Source: Aptenodytes patagonicus
Taxonomy: Eukaryota; Chordata; Aves; Sphenisciformes; Spheniscidae
Direction: 5' to 3'
Assembly: GCF_965638725.1 (NCBI RefSeq)
Contig: NC_134961.1
Coordinates: forward strand, 5,610,641 to 5,674,640
DNA: 64,000 nucleotides
The translations under genes were made by a program, and so were the position numbers. The notes beneath the pieces are model-generated. The model searched no databases, had not been told where the DNA came from, and worked only from the letters and a program-made list of their open reading frames with translations. Below are positions 13,649 through 34,266 of the stretch, in pieces; the first letter of the stretch is position 1; each line of letters starts with the position of its first letter.

Positions 13649-14159
13649 CCCGGGACCGGGCCCTGCTCCCGCCGTCCGCCCAAAGGGCCTCAGGCCCCGG
13701 CCTGGAGGAGGAGCAGAGCCCGCCCTCACAACCAGACCTCTTGCCTCGCTCTGTCTTCCGGCCAGAATCACAAGAGTCTCTCTTTCCTGGGCTGATGGAG
13801 GGATTTTTGGCCTGTCTCCACCCAGAGCGGCCGGCTGCGCCGAGCTCGGGGTGCCCGGCGCGGGCGTTCGCAGCTCCGAGTGTGTGGTGCCCCGTTAGGA
13901 AGCAATCCTCATTCCTGCCGTTCGCGTTCGAGTTGTTTAGGAGGGAGAGGTGTAAACTGAGACACCGGCAATTGACCTTTATCACACCGCAACTGCTATG
14001 TCCAACCTGCCAGCTTGGCCCAGTACGAAATGAATATAGCAGCGCGTGAAGCTAGTAGCTAAATTTGTGTCTTTGGACCGATAACCATCTTAAGTATTAG
14101 ACCGGGGAGGCGCCTACTGACAGCCTCTTTCTGCGGCTGACCTGGGCTGAAGACGTCCC

Positions 14160-22448
<8,289 letters not shown>

Positions 22449-22486
22449 GGACTCAGATACGCAAGGCTACCTAACTGGCCACCTTC

Positions 22487-22492
22487 AATAAA
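22487..22492 (+). terminator. RPL3L poly(A) signal
   Basis: AATAAA lies 38 nt downstream of the RPL3L stop codon. Confidence 0.9.
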
Positions 22493-22514
22493 AAGGCTTC
22501 AAGCCATGTCTGCT

Positions 22515-23020
22515 GCCTGTCTTCCTTCTGGAGGGGTGTCCTGCCGGCATTCAGTGCTGCCTGTGGGCAGCAGCGTGTCCTCGAGGCTCCTCAGCACGTG
22601 GGGATGGGACAAGGAGCACATGAGACTGGCCCATATGACAGGGACTAACTGGGACGGCCAAGTGTCTGCTCTGTCCTCTGGACCCTCCCTTTCCTTTGCC
22701 CGGTGAGTTTTTTTCCACTGCCTGCACTCACCCAAACCACGGTGAAGACTCCCCTTCCTCTCTTCCAGAGGGGAGCAGAGCAGGTACCAGCACTTCTGCC
22801 CCAGTTTCCGCTGGGAATACAGGGCCTCCCCGTTACCTGCCTCTGCCCAGTCTCACTGACCATCTCTCCCCTCGCCGCCTCTCACACACGCACACTCAGG
22901 CACTCCTTTTGCTGAGCTGAAAGTATGACCCGTGGACTTCTCTCTGCACAAAGCCCCACGATCCCAGCCGGCATCCTCAGCAGAGGTGGGAACTCGTGTA
23001 CAATAAGATGGCTGCTAGGT
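22515..23020. other. Convergent spacer RPL3L / TEX2-like
   Basis: About 500 bp lie between the RPL3L cleavage region and the 3' end of the TEX2-like transcript. No gene or repeat is seen. Confidence 0.55.
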
Positions 23021-23039
23021 AAGACCGGGCAGTGATGGA

Positions 23040-23045
23040 TTTATT
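23040..23045 (-). terminator. TEX2-like poly(A) signal
   Basis: Plus-strand TTTATT reads AATAAA on the sense strand, about 480 nt after the stop codon of the TEX2-like gene. It is the first canonical signal downstream. Confidence 0.7.
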
Positions 23046-23526
23046 CAGATTTTGGACTCATTTCCCACCCATGTTTTCCTTGCAGTCCAGCTGCCTGCAG
23101 CGGAGGGTGTGACGTGTCTTGGAGCTGTGATGTCTTGGATCAGCGGTGATCACAACTCCTTCAGTGCAGAACTGGTCTGGGCGTCCTGCACCCTCTTTGG
23201 GAACCAGACAGCAGAAAGCCCAGCCCTCCGCTGGTCCAGAGCTGCCCCCTTGATCGGGAGTCCTGGGAACCTGGTAGGAGGCGCATGAAGTACTTGGGTC
23301 TCCAGCAAACCCCTTGCCCTGGGTCTGGTTCTGCTCTGAACGTGTGCTTGCAGTATTTGAGGAGGCGGCTCATCTACAAAAGTGCTGAGGATGAGATGAA
23401 CCGAGCAGTTCAGACCCCAGGGCATAGCCCTGGATGCGGTCAGTGGCCAGGCCCTGGCTGGCTCCGTGTCCCGGCGAGGCCCCTGAGCTCTGTGCAGTGT
23501 CTCTGCCCTGCCCGTGGGGCTGTGCT

Positions 23527-26500
23527 TCAGAGCCTCTTCTCTCCCTTGGCTGGTAGGTCCCTGGGCAGTCCCCCAGTGGGTGGCTGAGGATCCAGGCCAG
23601 AGCGCATGATGGGAATGATGAGATCGTCCATGTTTGGCATCACCAAGATTTTCTGAAAAGGGGGATCCAGAATAACAAGTAGGTGGTTTTGAATACCGCT
23701 GCCTGACTGGCGACACATCTGCCGGGAAGTGGCCTTGGCAGGAGCCGCACTCGGGTAGAAACCGGGGCTGTGAACAGAAGGTCCGGGGCTCCCGTCCCCT
23801 CGTCAGCAGCTGACCGTGCCTGGCCCTAGAGGATTACCGGCTCTGGGTATCTCAGGATGGGGACGAAGAGGAGCAGTTTTTCTTTGCCCTGCCCACCTGT
23901 ATGGCTTCAAGGGTGGTCATGGCAGAGGGCAGGGACCAGCACTTGGAAGCCATTCAAATGGGCAGCTCTTTGGGGGGATTTGGGTACCTAAACATCTGTG
24001 GGGACATTTCTGCTCTTTGAGCAGAGGTCTCAAAGGCGAGAGGCTGAAAACAAACCAGCGGGTACCTTGTGATGGTAAATCTCCCAAACATCCCAAAACC
24101 AGAGCGGATGGGTGAATTCAGCCCTTCTGGGGGGTGTCTGCCTGGGACTTGCTGACACTCCTAACCCCCCCCTGTTTGGGGCAGGGCTGCACATGCTGGG
24201 AGGAAACCACTTCTCCTCAAGCACTCTAGTGCTCAGAGCACCAGCCCTTGGAACTGGTTACTTAGGTTGTGTTTCTTGACTGTCCAAAGCTGGACAGACC
24301 AGATCAGATGTTGGCTTTCTGTAGAGATAACCCTGGCCCAAACTGAGGTCTGATTATCCCTGATCGCAGCGATGCCCGTGCTTCAGCAGGGTTTGCTGAG
24401 CCCTCTAACAGACCACACACCTGAAATTCGTGCTGCAGCTTCTTCTCGATCCACTCGGTGACATGGAGGAACGTCACCTCCCGCTCGCCCAGCTTCGGGC
24501 GCACCTTCAGCTCCAGCTGGGGCGGGACTCGGAAGCTGTACCTGCAAAGGGAAAGGAAAGAGGCAGAAAGCATCACGTCTCGAATATGTGGCACAGCCCA
24601 CGTGGCCCCACTGCTGGGTTTTAGGGACCTGCCTCCTGGGAGGAGGTGGCTGGGTTGCAGCGGGAGCTCTGGGTCCCCAGATCCTGTCTTGGCCTGGGTG
24701 GAGACCAGGAGAAACGAGTCTGAGGTCTCCGACTCCCTTTGGGAGAACAGCTCTGGCTTGCTGGCACCCCAGATGAACACGAAGCCCCAGAGCTGGCTCC
24801 TTGGCTGAGCCACAGGGAGCAAGGGGAGCTGGAAGGAGGATGCGCGTGTGTCCCCGCATGGGAGGAAGGAGAGCTGGTACCAGACACGGTCCGTTGGTGG
24901 TGGGGGGATGTTCACGGCCAAGGTGCCTGCCAGCTCCTGCACCTCCACCGTCAGCAGCAGCGGTGTGTTGGAAACCTCCTCGATCTTCTTTTTGATGAAC
25001 TCGTTTTCAGTGGCCTTCTGGAAGTACTTGGACTTGGCGATCTTATCCACAAAGCGCAGGATCTTCCGGCTCGTGCTGTTGCTGCTGACGTGGCTAAAGC
25101 GAGCGGAGCCACGGCTCAGCAGCAGAGTGAGACCCAGAGCCGTGCTGGCTTTCGGCATCCCCTGGCCGTCTGCCACAGCACCCCGCAGGGACAGGAGTCC
25201 CCTGTGAAGGGCTGCCATGATGTGCCGGGATGCCTGTGTGTGCCCTCCCGGGGAAACTGGCCCCCAGCCCCTGTGCTGGCATAGCACCGTGCCTCCCCCA
25301 GCATCTCCCCGTACACCCCGTGGCGCAGACCCCAAACAGCCCCTTACCCCTCGGCACCAGGCGGTGGGACCCGCTCCCCCAGGGCTCCCACAGGCTCTGC
25401 AGCAGCGACGTCTTCCTCATCGGAGGAGCCGGCGCTGGATGACTCCGCATCGCTGTCTGCCAGCAGGATCAGCCGTGGCCTGGCGCTGCGAGCCCCAAGG
25501 AGCATCACAGGGGTGCCCTGGGGCCAGCACCCTCTTGCCTCGCTCAGGCAAGAGGAGGAGGAGGATGAAACCCAGTAATGCACATTCTCCTTACCCCTCT
25601 CCGCCTGCCTCTGCCGGGCAGCTCTCCTCTGCAGCACTCTCCTTCCCCAGCTTGCAGAGGTTCATCTTCGTCTCGAGCGTCATCTGCAACGAGCCGCAGT
25701 AGGTGACCTCCACGTCCACCCAGAGCCCTGCCGGGGAGAGGGACGGGGCAAGCCCCTGTCAGCACTGCAGGGGCCGAGGGCTGCTCGTGTGCCTGCCGAC
25801 ATCTCCCTGCTTCGGGGACCGGGCTGGCACCTCGATAACAGCTGCTGTGGAGCCAGCCCTGGGATCCCTGCCGCTCTGCAGGGCTCTTACCTCGGTCATT
25901 GACGGTGGTGTTGGAGGCACTGAGGACCGAGGGGATGGATGTGCCCATGTCCAGCTCCGTCAGCGTCAGCTCATTCATGAAATACGGGAGCTGATGGAGG
26001 GAAACCACATGGGGATGATCACCACAGTCTGGCACCCGCCGTGGGGCCTTGGGGATGGGGCTGTCCCGGGTGCTGTGATGCTCCTGCCTCTGACCTTGAT
26101 CTTGCTCAACTTCTTCTGGATCTTGCTGGACACTTGCTCGGCCCAGTACCGCTCCCGGAGGAAGTCCCAGAAGATGCGCCCCACCAGCGCGTTCATCCAG
26201 GCCATGCATGCCTCGCTGTGCCCAGCCGTGTCCTCACCGAGCTGCGGAGGGACAGAAGCCACGAGCCCCTGGAGTGAGGTGGCCCCATGAGCAGTGGGAC
26301 CCGCTGGCTGGGTGCTCCCTTGCACCATGGCTTGGCTGCTCAAACCGTGGTGCCGGGAGGGAGGAGACAAACCACAGGACTGGAAGTGGCTGCACGCAGG
26401 GTCCATCAGCCTCTGCTTAGCGCTCGTGTCCCACTCCCGGTGCTGGATTTGTCCCACTCACCTTCATGGGTGTGGGGCTGCCCAGTGCTCCGTGAGAAGG

Positions 26501-28668
26501 GCTCCGATCTGGGCTGCCCCCCACCTGCGCTGGCACGAATCGGGCCATGTAGGTGCTGTAATCCAGGAAAATCTTCTGTCGGACGCTTCCCGCCAGGTCC
26601 TTGGGTGGGACAGTGGAGGGGATGTCCTCGGCGCTCCCTCCGCTGCTGCTGCTGCTGCTCCGCGGAGCTGGTCCCACACCTGGAGACACGGGGACATGAG
26701 CGGGTCAGGATGGCATGAGAGGTGACATGCTGCCTGGCTGCGATGCACGCACGGTGACGTGCCACGATGCACATGCGGTGACATGCTGCCCGTCCGTGAT
26801 GCCAGCGACATGCCACCCACCCTGTACTGGCAAGGGGGATCCTCCAGGCTCTCCCTGCTGCTGCAAATGCTCTTGGCTCTGGGCTCCTCCATCTCCCCCC
26901 ACGCTCACTGCTGCCTACCAAGGGCTCGTCCTCCCAGCACACGTGCAGCTCCCACCCTGGATCAGACCCGGCACAGAGCAGAGGCCAGGATGGCTGCTTC
27001 TCACCTGCCCTGGCTTTGCCGTGGCTGCTGCTGGGTGTCCCACGGGAGGCTCGCACGAGGTGCTGGTACCATTCCTCCTTCTCCCTCCCAGTCCGCCCGA
27101 AGAGGTACAGGCACCTCTCCCTGCAGTCCCCTGGGACATCCTGGCCTGGCACTGGCACCTTCTTCGTCCCTTCATTCCTCTGCAGCTCTGCGTTGTGCTC
27201 CTCGCTGCTCCTGCACTCCACGTCCGCCAGGTCGGGGAGGAGGACGCAGATGGGGTATTTCTTGTTCCACGTCCGCTTTCGGGCCAGGCTTGGGGGGCAG
27301 AGGAAGACCTGCAACACCGAGAGCAGTGGTGAGGACAGGGCACAGGGGGTCCCCCACAAGGGGAGAGTCCCCTACTCCCACGGGAGAGTCCTTGGCGCTG
27401 CCGGACTCACCTTGGCATCAGTCAGGTCATAGCAGCGGTGGCTGACGAAGACGGTGTCGAGGATTTCCTCCTCGAAGGTGGCTCGGCGTGGGATGTTGCT
27501 CTTGGGGTAGGAGAGCTTGAGGGTGGCCCCATCCAGCGTGGCGAGCACCGAGTGCGTGAGCGAGGGGTGGAAAAGCTCAGGGTCGTAGACGTGCAGCTGG
27601 TTCATCCAGCCCTGGGTGGGAGGAGAGGGAGCCGGCTGCTTCCCCCTGTGCCATACGGGGTGGCAGCCTGCATCCACTGCGGGCTCGGCACCCCCTCGGT
27701 GCTGCACCCCAAACCCTGGGCTCCCCTCCAGCCGCCGCCCAGCACCCCATCCCAGACCACCCCTCTCCTACCTGGAGGCGGTGGGTTTCCCACGGCTCCC
27801 CCGGGAGCAGGTCGGGGCACAGGCAGCCCTGTGGTCCCCGTCCTGCTGGCGGAGGCTTCGGTATGAGGAGGAGGACGGCAAGGAAGCCCAGCACCAGCCC
27901 GCAGATAAGCCCCAGGCAGAGGCCGGCGGCGTAGGGCGGCAGCGGCAGGACGAAGTAGCCGTAGGCGAGGAGGGCGATGGAGGCGAGAGCTCTGCCCGGC
28001 ACCGTGGCCCCCGATCGTGCTGGCGGCAGCTCCTCGGGGGGTGGCAGCCGGGGTTCGGCATCCCGCTGCGCCACCTCCACCACCTGGATCACGTCCCCGT
28101 AGGAGCAGATCTCGTAGCGGCAGTTCAGGGTGGGCTCCCAGGGGCTCCAGTCCCGGGACCGGCGTCCCCCAGCCCCACGGCCCCCCGCCTGCCCAGGGCT
28201 GCCCCCCACCTCCTGCCCCCCGGCACCTGCCTTCGCCCGGGGCGCGGGGCTGCTCTCCTCGGCCATGAGCCGGCTGAGCCGGCAGAGGGGCTCCTGCACG
28301 GCCTCTGACAGCCGCCTCTTGGTGTCCTCCAGCCTGGCCTCCCGCAGCCGGAGCAGGGCGGCGCGGCTCTCCGACGGGGAGATGCTGGGAGAGGACGGGG
28401 CCGTGTGGGACTTGGCCGGGCTCAGCCGGGACTGGGGGGCCCGTGGGAGGTCAGCCAGGAGCATCCCCCCAGGCTGGGGTGAGGGGGGAAGCTTTGTGTC
28501 CGTGTCCATGGTGAAAATGAGCCCGCAGCCGTCCCGGCCGCCGTCGTCCTCCCTGGTGCCGGTGGGACGGGGCGTTAGCCCATCGGTGTCCCCACGCCGT
28601 GGTGAGCCCGGGGACGGTGCCAGGGTTGGAGAGGTGGCCGCCGCCACCACCGCAGCCTGGTCTGCCAT
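23527..28668 (-). CDS. TEX2-like SMP-domain lipid-transfer protein of the ER membrane
   Basis: Paralogue of TEX2, the animal relative of yeast Nvj2, an ER membrane protein with a tubular SMP lipid-binding domain acting at membrane contacts. Eleven coding exons in transcript order: 28668-27772 (acceptor at 28695), 27611-27411, 27308-27005, 26679-26462, 26241-26095, 25990-25891, 25727-25595, 25485-25348, 25093-24881, 24541-24421 and 23652-23527 (stop TGA). Phases agree at every junction; the product is 865 aa. Order of parts: Ser/Pro-rich cytosolic start with RLREARLEDTKRRLSEAVQEP; a membrane hairpin (about residues 215-255, YFVLPLPPYAAGLCLGLICG); a PH-like region ending LYLFGRTGREKEEWYQHLV; the SMP domain from WMNALVGRIFWDFL through LPYFMNELTLTELDMG; LADSDAESSSAGSSDEED; then FVDKIAKSKYFQKATENEF and VMPNMDD. 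Another ATG lies three codons upstream (28677). Untranslated first exon not found. It is shorter than human TEX2 mainly before the membrane hairpin, as in tex2l of fish. Confidence 0.9.
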
Positions 28669-28694
28669 CGCTCGCATCGCCAGCGGCACCGGTG

Positions 28695-31600
28695 CTGCCG
28701 AGGGAACGGGAGGAAGCAGCTCAGCTTTGTGCCACCTCGAGGCACAGCATGTCCCTGCCCCGGTCCTGCCTTCCCCATTAGCATCACCACGAGCTGCCGA
28801 GCAGGAGTGGGGTGTCCCTGGGGACCTCGGCACCGCGGGCTGGGTGATCCCTATTTCGGGATGCCCTTGGGGCCATGGGCTGCCAGCAGACAGGAAGCCT
28901 GTGGCTCTTCCTGCGCTTCCCGGCAGGGATGGGACAGAGAAGGCACCACGGTAAGATGAGCTCAATGATAGCGTGCGGGGAACCGTTCGTATAACGAGGA
29001 TAAACCTCAGGCAGGCAATTAGCAACAGGGCCTCCGAGAACCCGGAGCCGTGAGCCAGGTCTGCAGCGACACAAGGGGGATTTTCCCACACCAGGACGTT
29101 ACGTTGGCCCCAGTGCAAGTGCAGGGGCTGTGAGGAGGGATGCAACGCCAGCGGGCAGGACTCTCTGACTCCTCTAAATGTTTCTCGCTTAACCGACAGT
29201 GGTTTGGCCCTTGCTTAATGCATTGCATAAACCTGAAAAGAAACAAGCCCGAGCTGTGGCCCCAGTTCAGCGGGAGGATGCTCTGGAAGCAGGGGGTCAG
29301 TAATCTCTGGCTTTACTGGAGGGGCACGAAGTTTTCCTAACACATAAAGTTTCTGTAGCCCTGAGTGTGTTCCTGGCCATGGCAAAGTGTCGTCCCATCC
29401 CCAACAGCCACCGTGATCCCTCCATCGCTGCACTCCTGCTGAAGCAACGAGGCTGGCCCTGCTCCCGAGCCATGCGTGTGTGATTTTGGGAGGGAGGATG
29501 GAGGCTGCAGGATGGGCTCTGCAGGGCCATCGCGGGGCTGAGCCCAGCACCCGGCAGGTTCGTGAGGTGCTCGAGCTCTGTCACTGCCCCCTTCCCCTCG
29601 CAGCATCCCTGCAGCAGGAGCGGGGATACCGTCCCGTGGGAGCTGGGGCTGAGCAGGACCCTGCCGCCGGCGGGTGCTGCCCCTCGGGCTGCCTTACACC
29701 CGGCATCCGCGTCGCCCTGGATCTTCAAAGCACTTCACTGCCACGAATTAATTACAGGCTGTGCCGCAGCTGCCTCCAGCACCGTTTATATAATCTCACC
29801 CTTTGTGGCTTTTGCTTTGCTTCTGATTTACAGGAGCCACTTGTTAACCCCAACTAATCCGCGGGTGATTACCCTGGTGATGCCCAGCACCCCGCAGAAA
29901 CCCTGGCTGTGGGGCTGGCGCCATCCATCCCGCAGGCAGGGCTGCCGGCACCACCGGCACCCCCCGGCAGACGGAGCGGTCCGGGGCGCCATGCAAAGCA
30001 CCGAAACACCAAAATGGGGAGCGAGAGAGGAAAACGAGAGGCAGAGCTGGGCCTGAGAAGGGCCCCTTTTCCTGACCCTGCAGGGCCCCGTACACCTCCC
30101 ACCCAAGCAAGGCAGGTGGGAGGCAGCCAGGACCCCCACTTGCCCCTCATCATGCAGGTTTCCCGGTGGCCCCGTGCCACAGCCATCCCCCAGCATCCCC
30201 AGTGCTGCCCGTCACCCCCCCCAGCCCTCGGCCGTGCCTACCAGAAAGCCCTGGGGCTGGTCCTGCCCAGACGCCGCTCCCCGTGCCTGCCGGGTTAGGG
30301 GGATGCCGGCTCCCCTGCGCTCGGCGAGGGCTCGACGCTCCGCTCCGCCGTGCCTGGCTTTGCGTTACCACCACTCCAGTATTCGTGGGTTTTAAAAGCT
30401 AAAAAAAAAAAAAAAAAAAAGACGACTGTTTCCTGAGAGACCATTAGCACAGTGGAAGACGGAGATAATAATAGCCTGGGTTTGCATGGGAGTTTTCATC
30501 TGGCAGGGACGTCAAGTACAGCGGGGGCTATAGATACGCTGCTGAAATGCAGCCACCTCTAGGGAGCGTGGGTGGCCGGGAGGGTGGGCAGCACCAGGGA
30601 TGGACCCCGCTGGGTGCCACGGCTGGACCACCGGCACCCTGAGATGGAGGGTCCACACGGAGCAGCCCCGGTGAAAGCTTTGCTGCTGGCTCAGGGGTCA
30701 GAGAGCAAATATCGAGCCCAGAGGGTGCCCCTGGAGCCGGCTCCTCAGTGTCAGCGCTAACCTACCTTCCAGCCCAGAGCTCGTCCCCAGCCTGTGACCA
30801 CAGGGTTGCGCAGGGTGGGGGGATTCTCTTTGCTCTTTATAGGATAAATTGAATATGAAGGCCCTTGCAAGCATTTTCATCAAGTGCCAGGGGTAGCTGG
30901 GTGGGCACGGCTGGGTGATGGATGGATGGGGACGGCAGCGGCTTCAGACTTGGTGCTTGGGACAGGCAGCCCGGGAAGGTCGCATCTCTGCAAAGCCTCG
31001 AGAGCTGCGAGTGCCCCAGCTGGGCAGGGACACGAGATCCCTAACGACTGCCGAGCCCCCTCGCCGCTCTTGAAAACACCGAAGCCATAAACATCAGCAA
31101 GCCTCTCTGCTGGACCCAGGCTCTGAATTTCTGCTCCTTGCTCTCAGCTCTGGTTCAAATTCAGGACTTGGACTTGACCTGACACAGAGACAAGCTGCAG
31201 CCTGGAGCGGGCTGGTGCCTTTGAGGCAGCAGGCGCCTGCGCGGCACGGCGCAGCGTGGCATGGCACGGCACGGTGTGGTGCACCCCGGCGTTAGCTCAC
31301 CCCAGGGTGCAATACCTACAAACCGCTTGGAAAGAGACAGTTTCCCCACGCCGGGGTCTGCCCCATCGGTGCCCTGAGCCGCTCGCTCCCAGGTGGGCAC
31401 TGCCCGACTGGTGTTTGCTTTTGTTGTGAAATCAGGGAGAGTTAATTGAAAAATTAATTTCCAGCAGCTCTCTCCAGTTAATTAGAGGTGCCGGTGGTGG
31501 GGGCGGAGGGCTGGCACTGCTGGCGGGGATGGTGGCACAGCTCTGCCTGGGCGCAGAGGAGGCTTTCATCACCCAGCCAAACGAGCTGGAAAACCCTCAT

Positions 31601-33470
31601 CTAATTATCTCCACAATATACCGCTACAGAAATCAAATTGCTGTGGTTATCAGCACTGTAACTGGAGAGCTCTCTGCATTATCCTGTGATTAAGGAGCGC
31701 GGGGCTTTGAAGAAAGTCTCACTGCAACCTCAAGACATAACTTTGGGCAATGGGTAGGGCAGTGCGGGATCCCAGCTCCATCCTCTGCTCCCGCTTCCAC
31801 ATCACATCGCTCCTTCTCAGGGAGTTTACTGGTGGATACTGGAGTGGATTTCATGCCGCTGGGGGGGCGAGGAGCCAGGCAGGCTTCAGCACCGCATGAA
31901 CGGCTCCACGGTGGCTGTGCCTGCCGGGACGCTCAGAGCCAGCCAGCCTCAGCGCCCAGCCCCAGCACCCGGTCTGGTCCCCCAGTGACCCACTCCCAAA
32001 GCCTCCCCGCCACCCTGTGCTGTCCCAGGGTTGAGCTCAGCCTTTCCATTGCTACGGACTTTGCTTCGCCCCCATGTCTCAGCTGTCCCCGTCCCTCTCC
32101 CATACCTCCTGCACAGAGGCTGCTGCTGATGCCGAGAGCAGCTACTAATTCAGGGCGGCCATCCCAGAGCAAAGGGAGCCTGGGCCATCCCCAGACCTTC
32201 GCATCCCTCGTGGCATGGCCCTTGCAGCTCACAGGAGAGCTCTCAGCTCTGGTTTCACCAGGACGCAGCCCTGGGGAAGGTCCTGGCCGGTTTGCCCATC
32301 TCTTTCATTAGCACAGGCACAGCTTCACCTTCTGAAAAGGCTTTCTGGCTGGCAGCAGACGTCTGGGTGGACGATACGGCTGAGACATGGGGTCCCGGCG
32401 GCCGCTGTGGCTCCTTCCGCTGGCTGAAAATCTGCACCCCGAAGGTGTACACATCCCTTGAGTCTATTTGGACCCTTTCCTGACACCCCGCTTGTCTGAT
32501 CTTGGTGGATCGTAAGGAAGGTGCTTTCAAAACAGCACGTCACCCGTTCTCCATGCGGTGACATGGTGCATCCACGGCTCCCCGCTGCCCCACGGTGCTG
32601 CAGCGAGAGCCCCTTCCTCCCCCTGCCCAGGCGCCTGCCATGAATCATCAATCCCTGGGGCTGGAGCGGGGAGCTCAGCCTGCCCGAGATGAAAGCCTGA
32701 CCTAATTCAAACCAGCAGCATCCAGTGGGCAGGAGCACCGCCAGCGCCGGCCCCACGTGGGGGTTTCCACGCCGAGCACAACCCTGGGGTGAGCTCCTGG
32801 CTGATGGACTCGTCCATTGGCATTAGGGAGCAGGGATCCATCCGAGCACTTTGCTGCGGGCCGCAGGGCTCCGGCAGCAGGGCTGGCTCCTCGGCACAGT
32901 ACCTGGCTTGTGTCCGAAGGGCACCGGCATTTTTGCTCTTGCACCAAGGAAGGTGCAATTTCTGTGAGAGCTCACTGGATGAGGACTCATCCAAGGGTTC
33001 TCAGATAAAACTAGGGAAGAAGAGACTCGTGGTGCCCGTTTTTTTGGAAGGAAAAGGAAGCCGCAAGCAGCTCACCCCCTCCCGGAGCCTGCCAAGGGGC
33101 CGGCTGCCTGCGGTTCACCTTCAAAGCCCTTACCTTGCCATACGCGGGGCTGCTGCCTCCTCCTTCTCCAGGAGCCCCACGCACCCCACAAAGGGACACA
33201 GCTCAGACCCCACATCGCCCCCCCACTCTGGCTTCCGTGGGGAGGGTCCCCACGGGTGACCCCTGGCTCTGCGCTCCTGGGGTGGCGGGACGGGTGGTCC
33301 CCACTGAGCCTGCGCCCGCACCCCATCCACTGAGACCCCGGCGTGTGTGTGGTGGGGGGAGCCCCCAGTTCGTCCCAAGGGCTGCCCAACCTCCATCACC
33401 CACCCCGGGCAGCGCTGCTGGGGGGGCTGGGGCTGCCCCGGCCCCGGCCCCCTCCCCGCGGGTCCCCCGC
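28695..33470. other. Intergenic / 5' region between the TEX2-like gene and MSRB1
   Basis: About 4.8 kb without a recognisable coding exon; it should contain the TEX2-like promoter and untranslated exon(s). An A20 tract lies at 30401-30420. At 31420-31720 is an AT-rich island with TTAATTGAAAAATTAA, AGTTAATTAGAGG, CTAATTATC and the RUNX-like TGTGGTTA, inside otherwise GC-rich sequence. Long frames here show no family resemblance. Confidence 0.5.
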
Positions 33471-33479
33471 TCCCGCAGC

Positions 33480-33830
33480 GCCGGTACCTGGGCCAGACGG
33501 GAGGTCCCGGTGAGCCGGGGAAGGGTCGGTCCTGGTGCTGGAGAAGGACGAGCAGTCCCGATGCCGCCGGGGTGACGGGCTGGTCCCAGTGCCGGGGGAG
33601 AAGCGGTGCCGGTGCCGGGGAGGGGGGGAAGGGAGGAGGGTCAGTCCCGGTGCCGGGGAAGGACCGGACCCTGTGCCGGGGAAGAAGAGACGGTGCCGGT
33701 GCCGGTGCCGGCGCTGAAGGAGGCCGGCCGGTCCCAGTGCCGGGATCCAAGGACTGATGCCGGTGCCGGGAGAGGAGGGTCGGTGCCGGTGCCGGTGCCG
33801 GTGCCGGGGGTGAAGAGCCGGTGCTGGAGG
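33480..33830. repeat. GGTGCC/GGTGCCGGGG simple minisatellite upstream of MSRB1
   Basis: G-rich degenerate repeat of the hexamer GGTGCC, mixed with GGTGCCGGGGAAGG and GGTCCCGGTG phrases, for about 350 bp. It lies 450-800 bp before the MSRB1 start codon and grades into its CpG-rich promoter. It keeps frames open on both strands without being coding. Confidence 0.85.
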
Positions 33831-33859
33831 TGGAGGGTCCGTCCTGGTCCCGGTATCGG

Positions 33860-34266
33860 GTGTGGATGACCGGTGCCGGGCTGGAGCTCGCCCCGCTCCA
33901 GCCGGCGGTGCCGGAGCATCCGCAGGACCGTGCCGGGTCCCCGCTCCGCCCCGCGCAGCTCCGCCCCGCCCCGCGCCCCCCCCGCCCATCCCCGCGCCCG
34001 CAGCCCGGCGGGGCGGCCCCCACCGCCCCCTCCTCGCCCGGGAAACCTTCGCGGGGGCTGCGGGGCCCGGCCCGGGGTTTCCCATGGAGGGGGGGCGCGG
34101 GGCGGAGCGGGGCACCCCCCCCCCCCGCGGGTACCGGGACACCCCCCCGTTACCGCCTGCCCCACAGCGCCCCCTGCCGGCCGCGGGGCGGCGCCGCGGC
34201 GGAGGCGGGGCGGGGCCGGGGCGGGGCCGGGGCGGGCGGAACCGGGCCGGGGCGGCGGGCGCAGCC
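33860..34266 (+). promoter_or_regulatory. MSRB1 CpG-island promoter
   Basis: Very GC- and CpG-rich sequence with repeated GGGGCGGGGC Sp1-type boxes just before the start codon (about 34200-34250) and no TATA box. The transcription start is probably within about 80 bp of the ATG. Confidence 0.55.

Noticed and set aside
11238-13683. Very long open frames (over 480 codons) across the NDUFB10 first intron and flanks
   Set aside because: They follow the minisatellite, which has no stop codons by composition, and override a clear spliced gene on the same strand.
30401-30420. A20 tract as the tail of a processed retrocopy
   Set aside because: No gene-derived sequence precedes it and no flanking target duplication is seen.
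31140-31180. tRNA-like GGTTCAAATTC
   Set aside because: No acceptor stem, D arm or anticodon arm fits around it.
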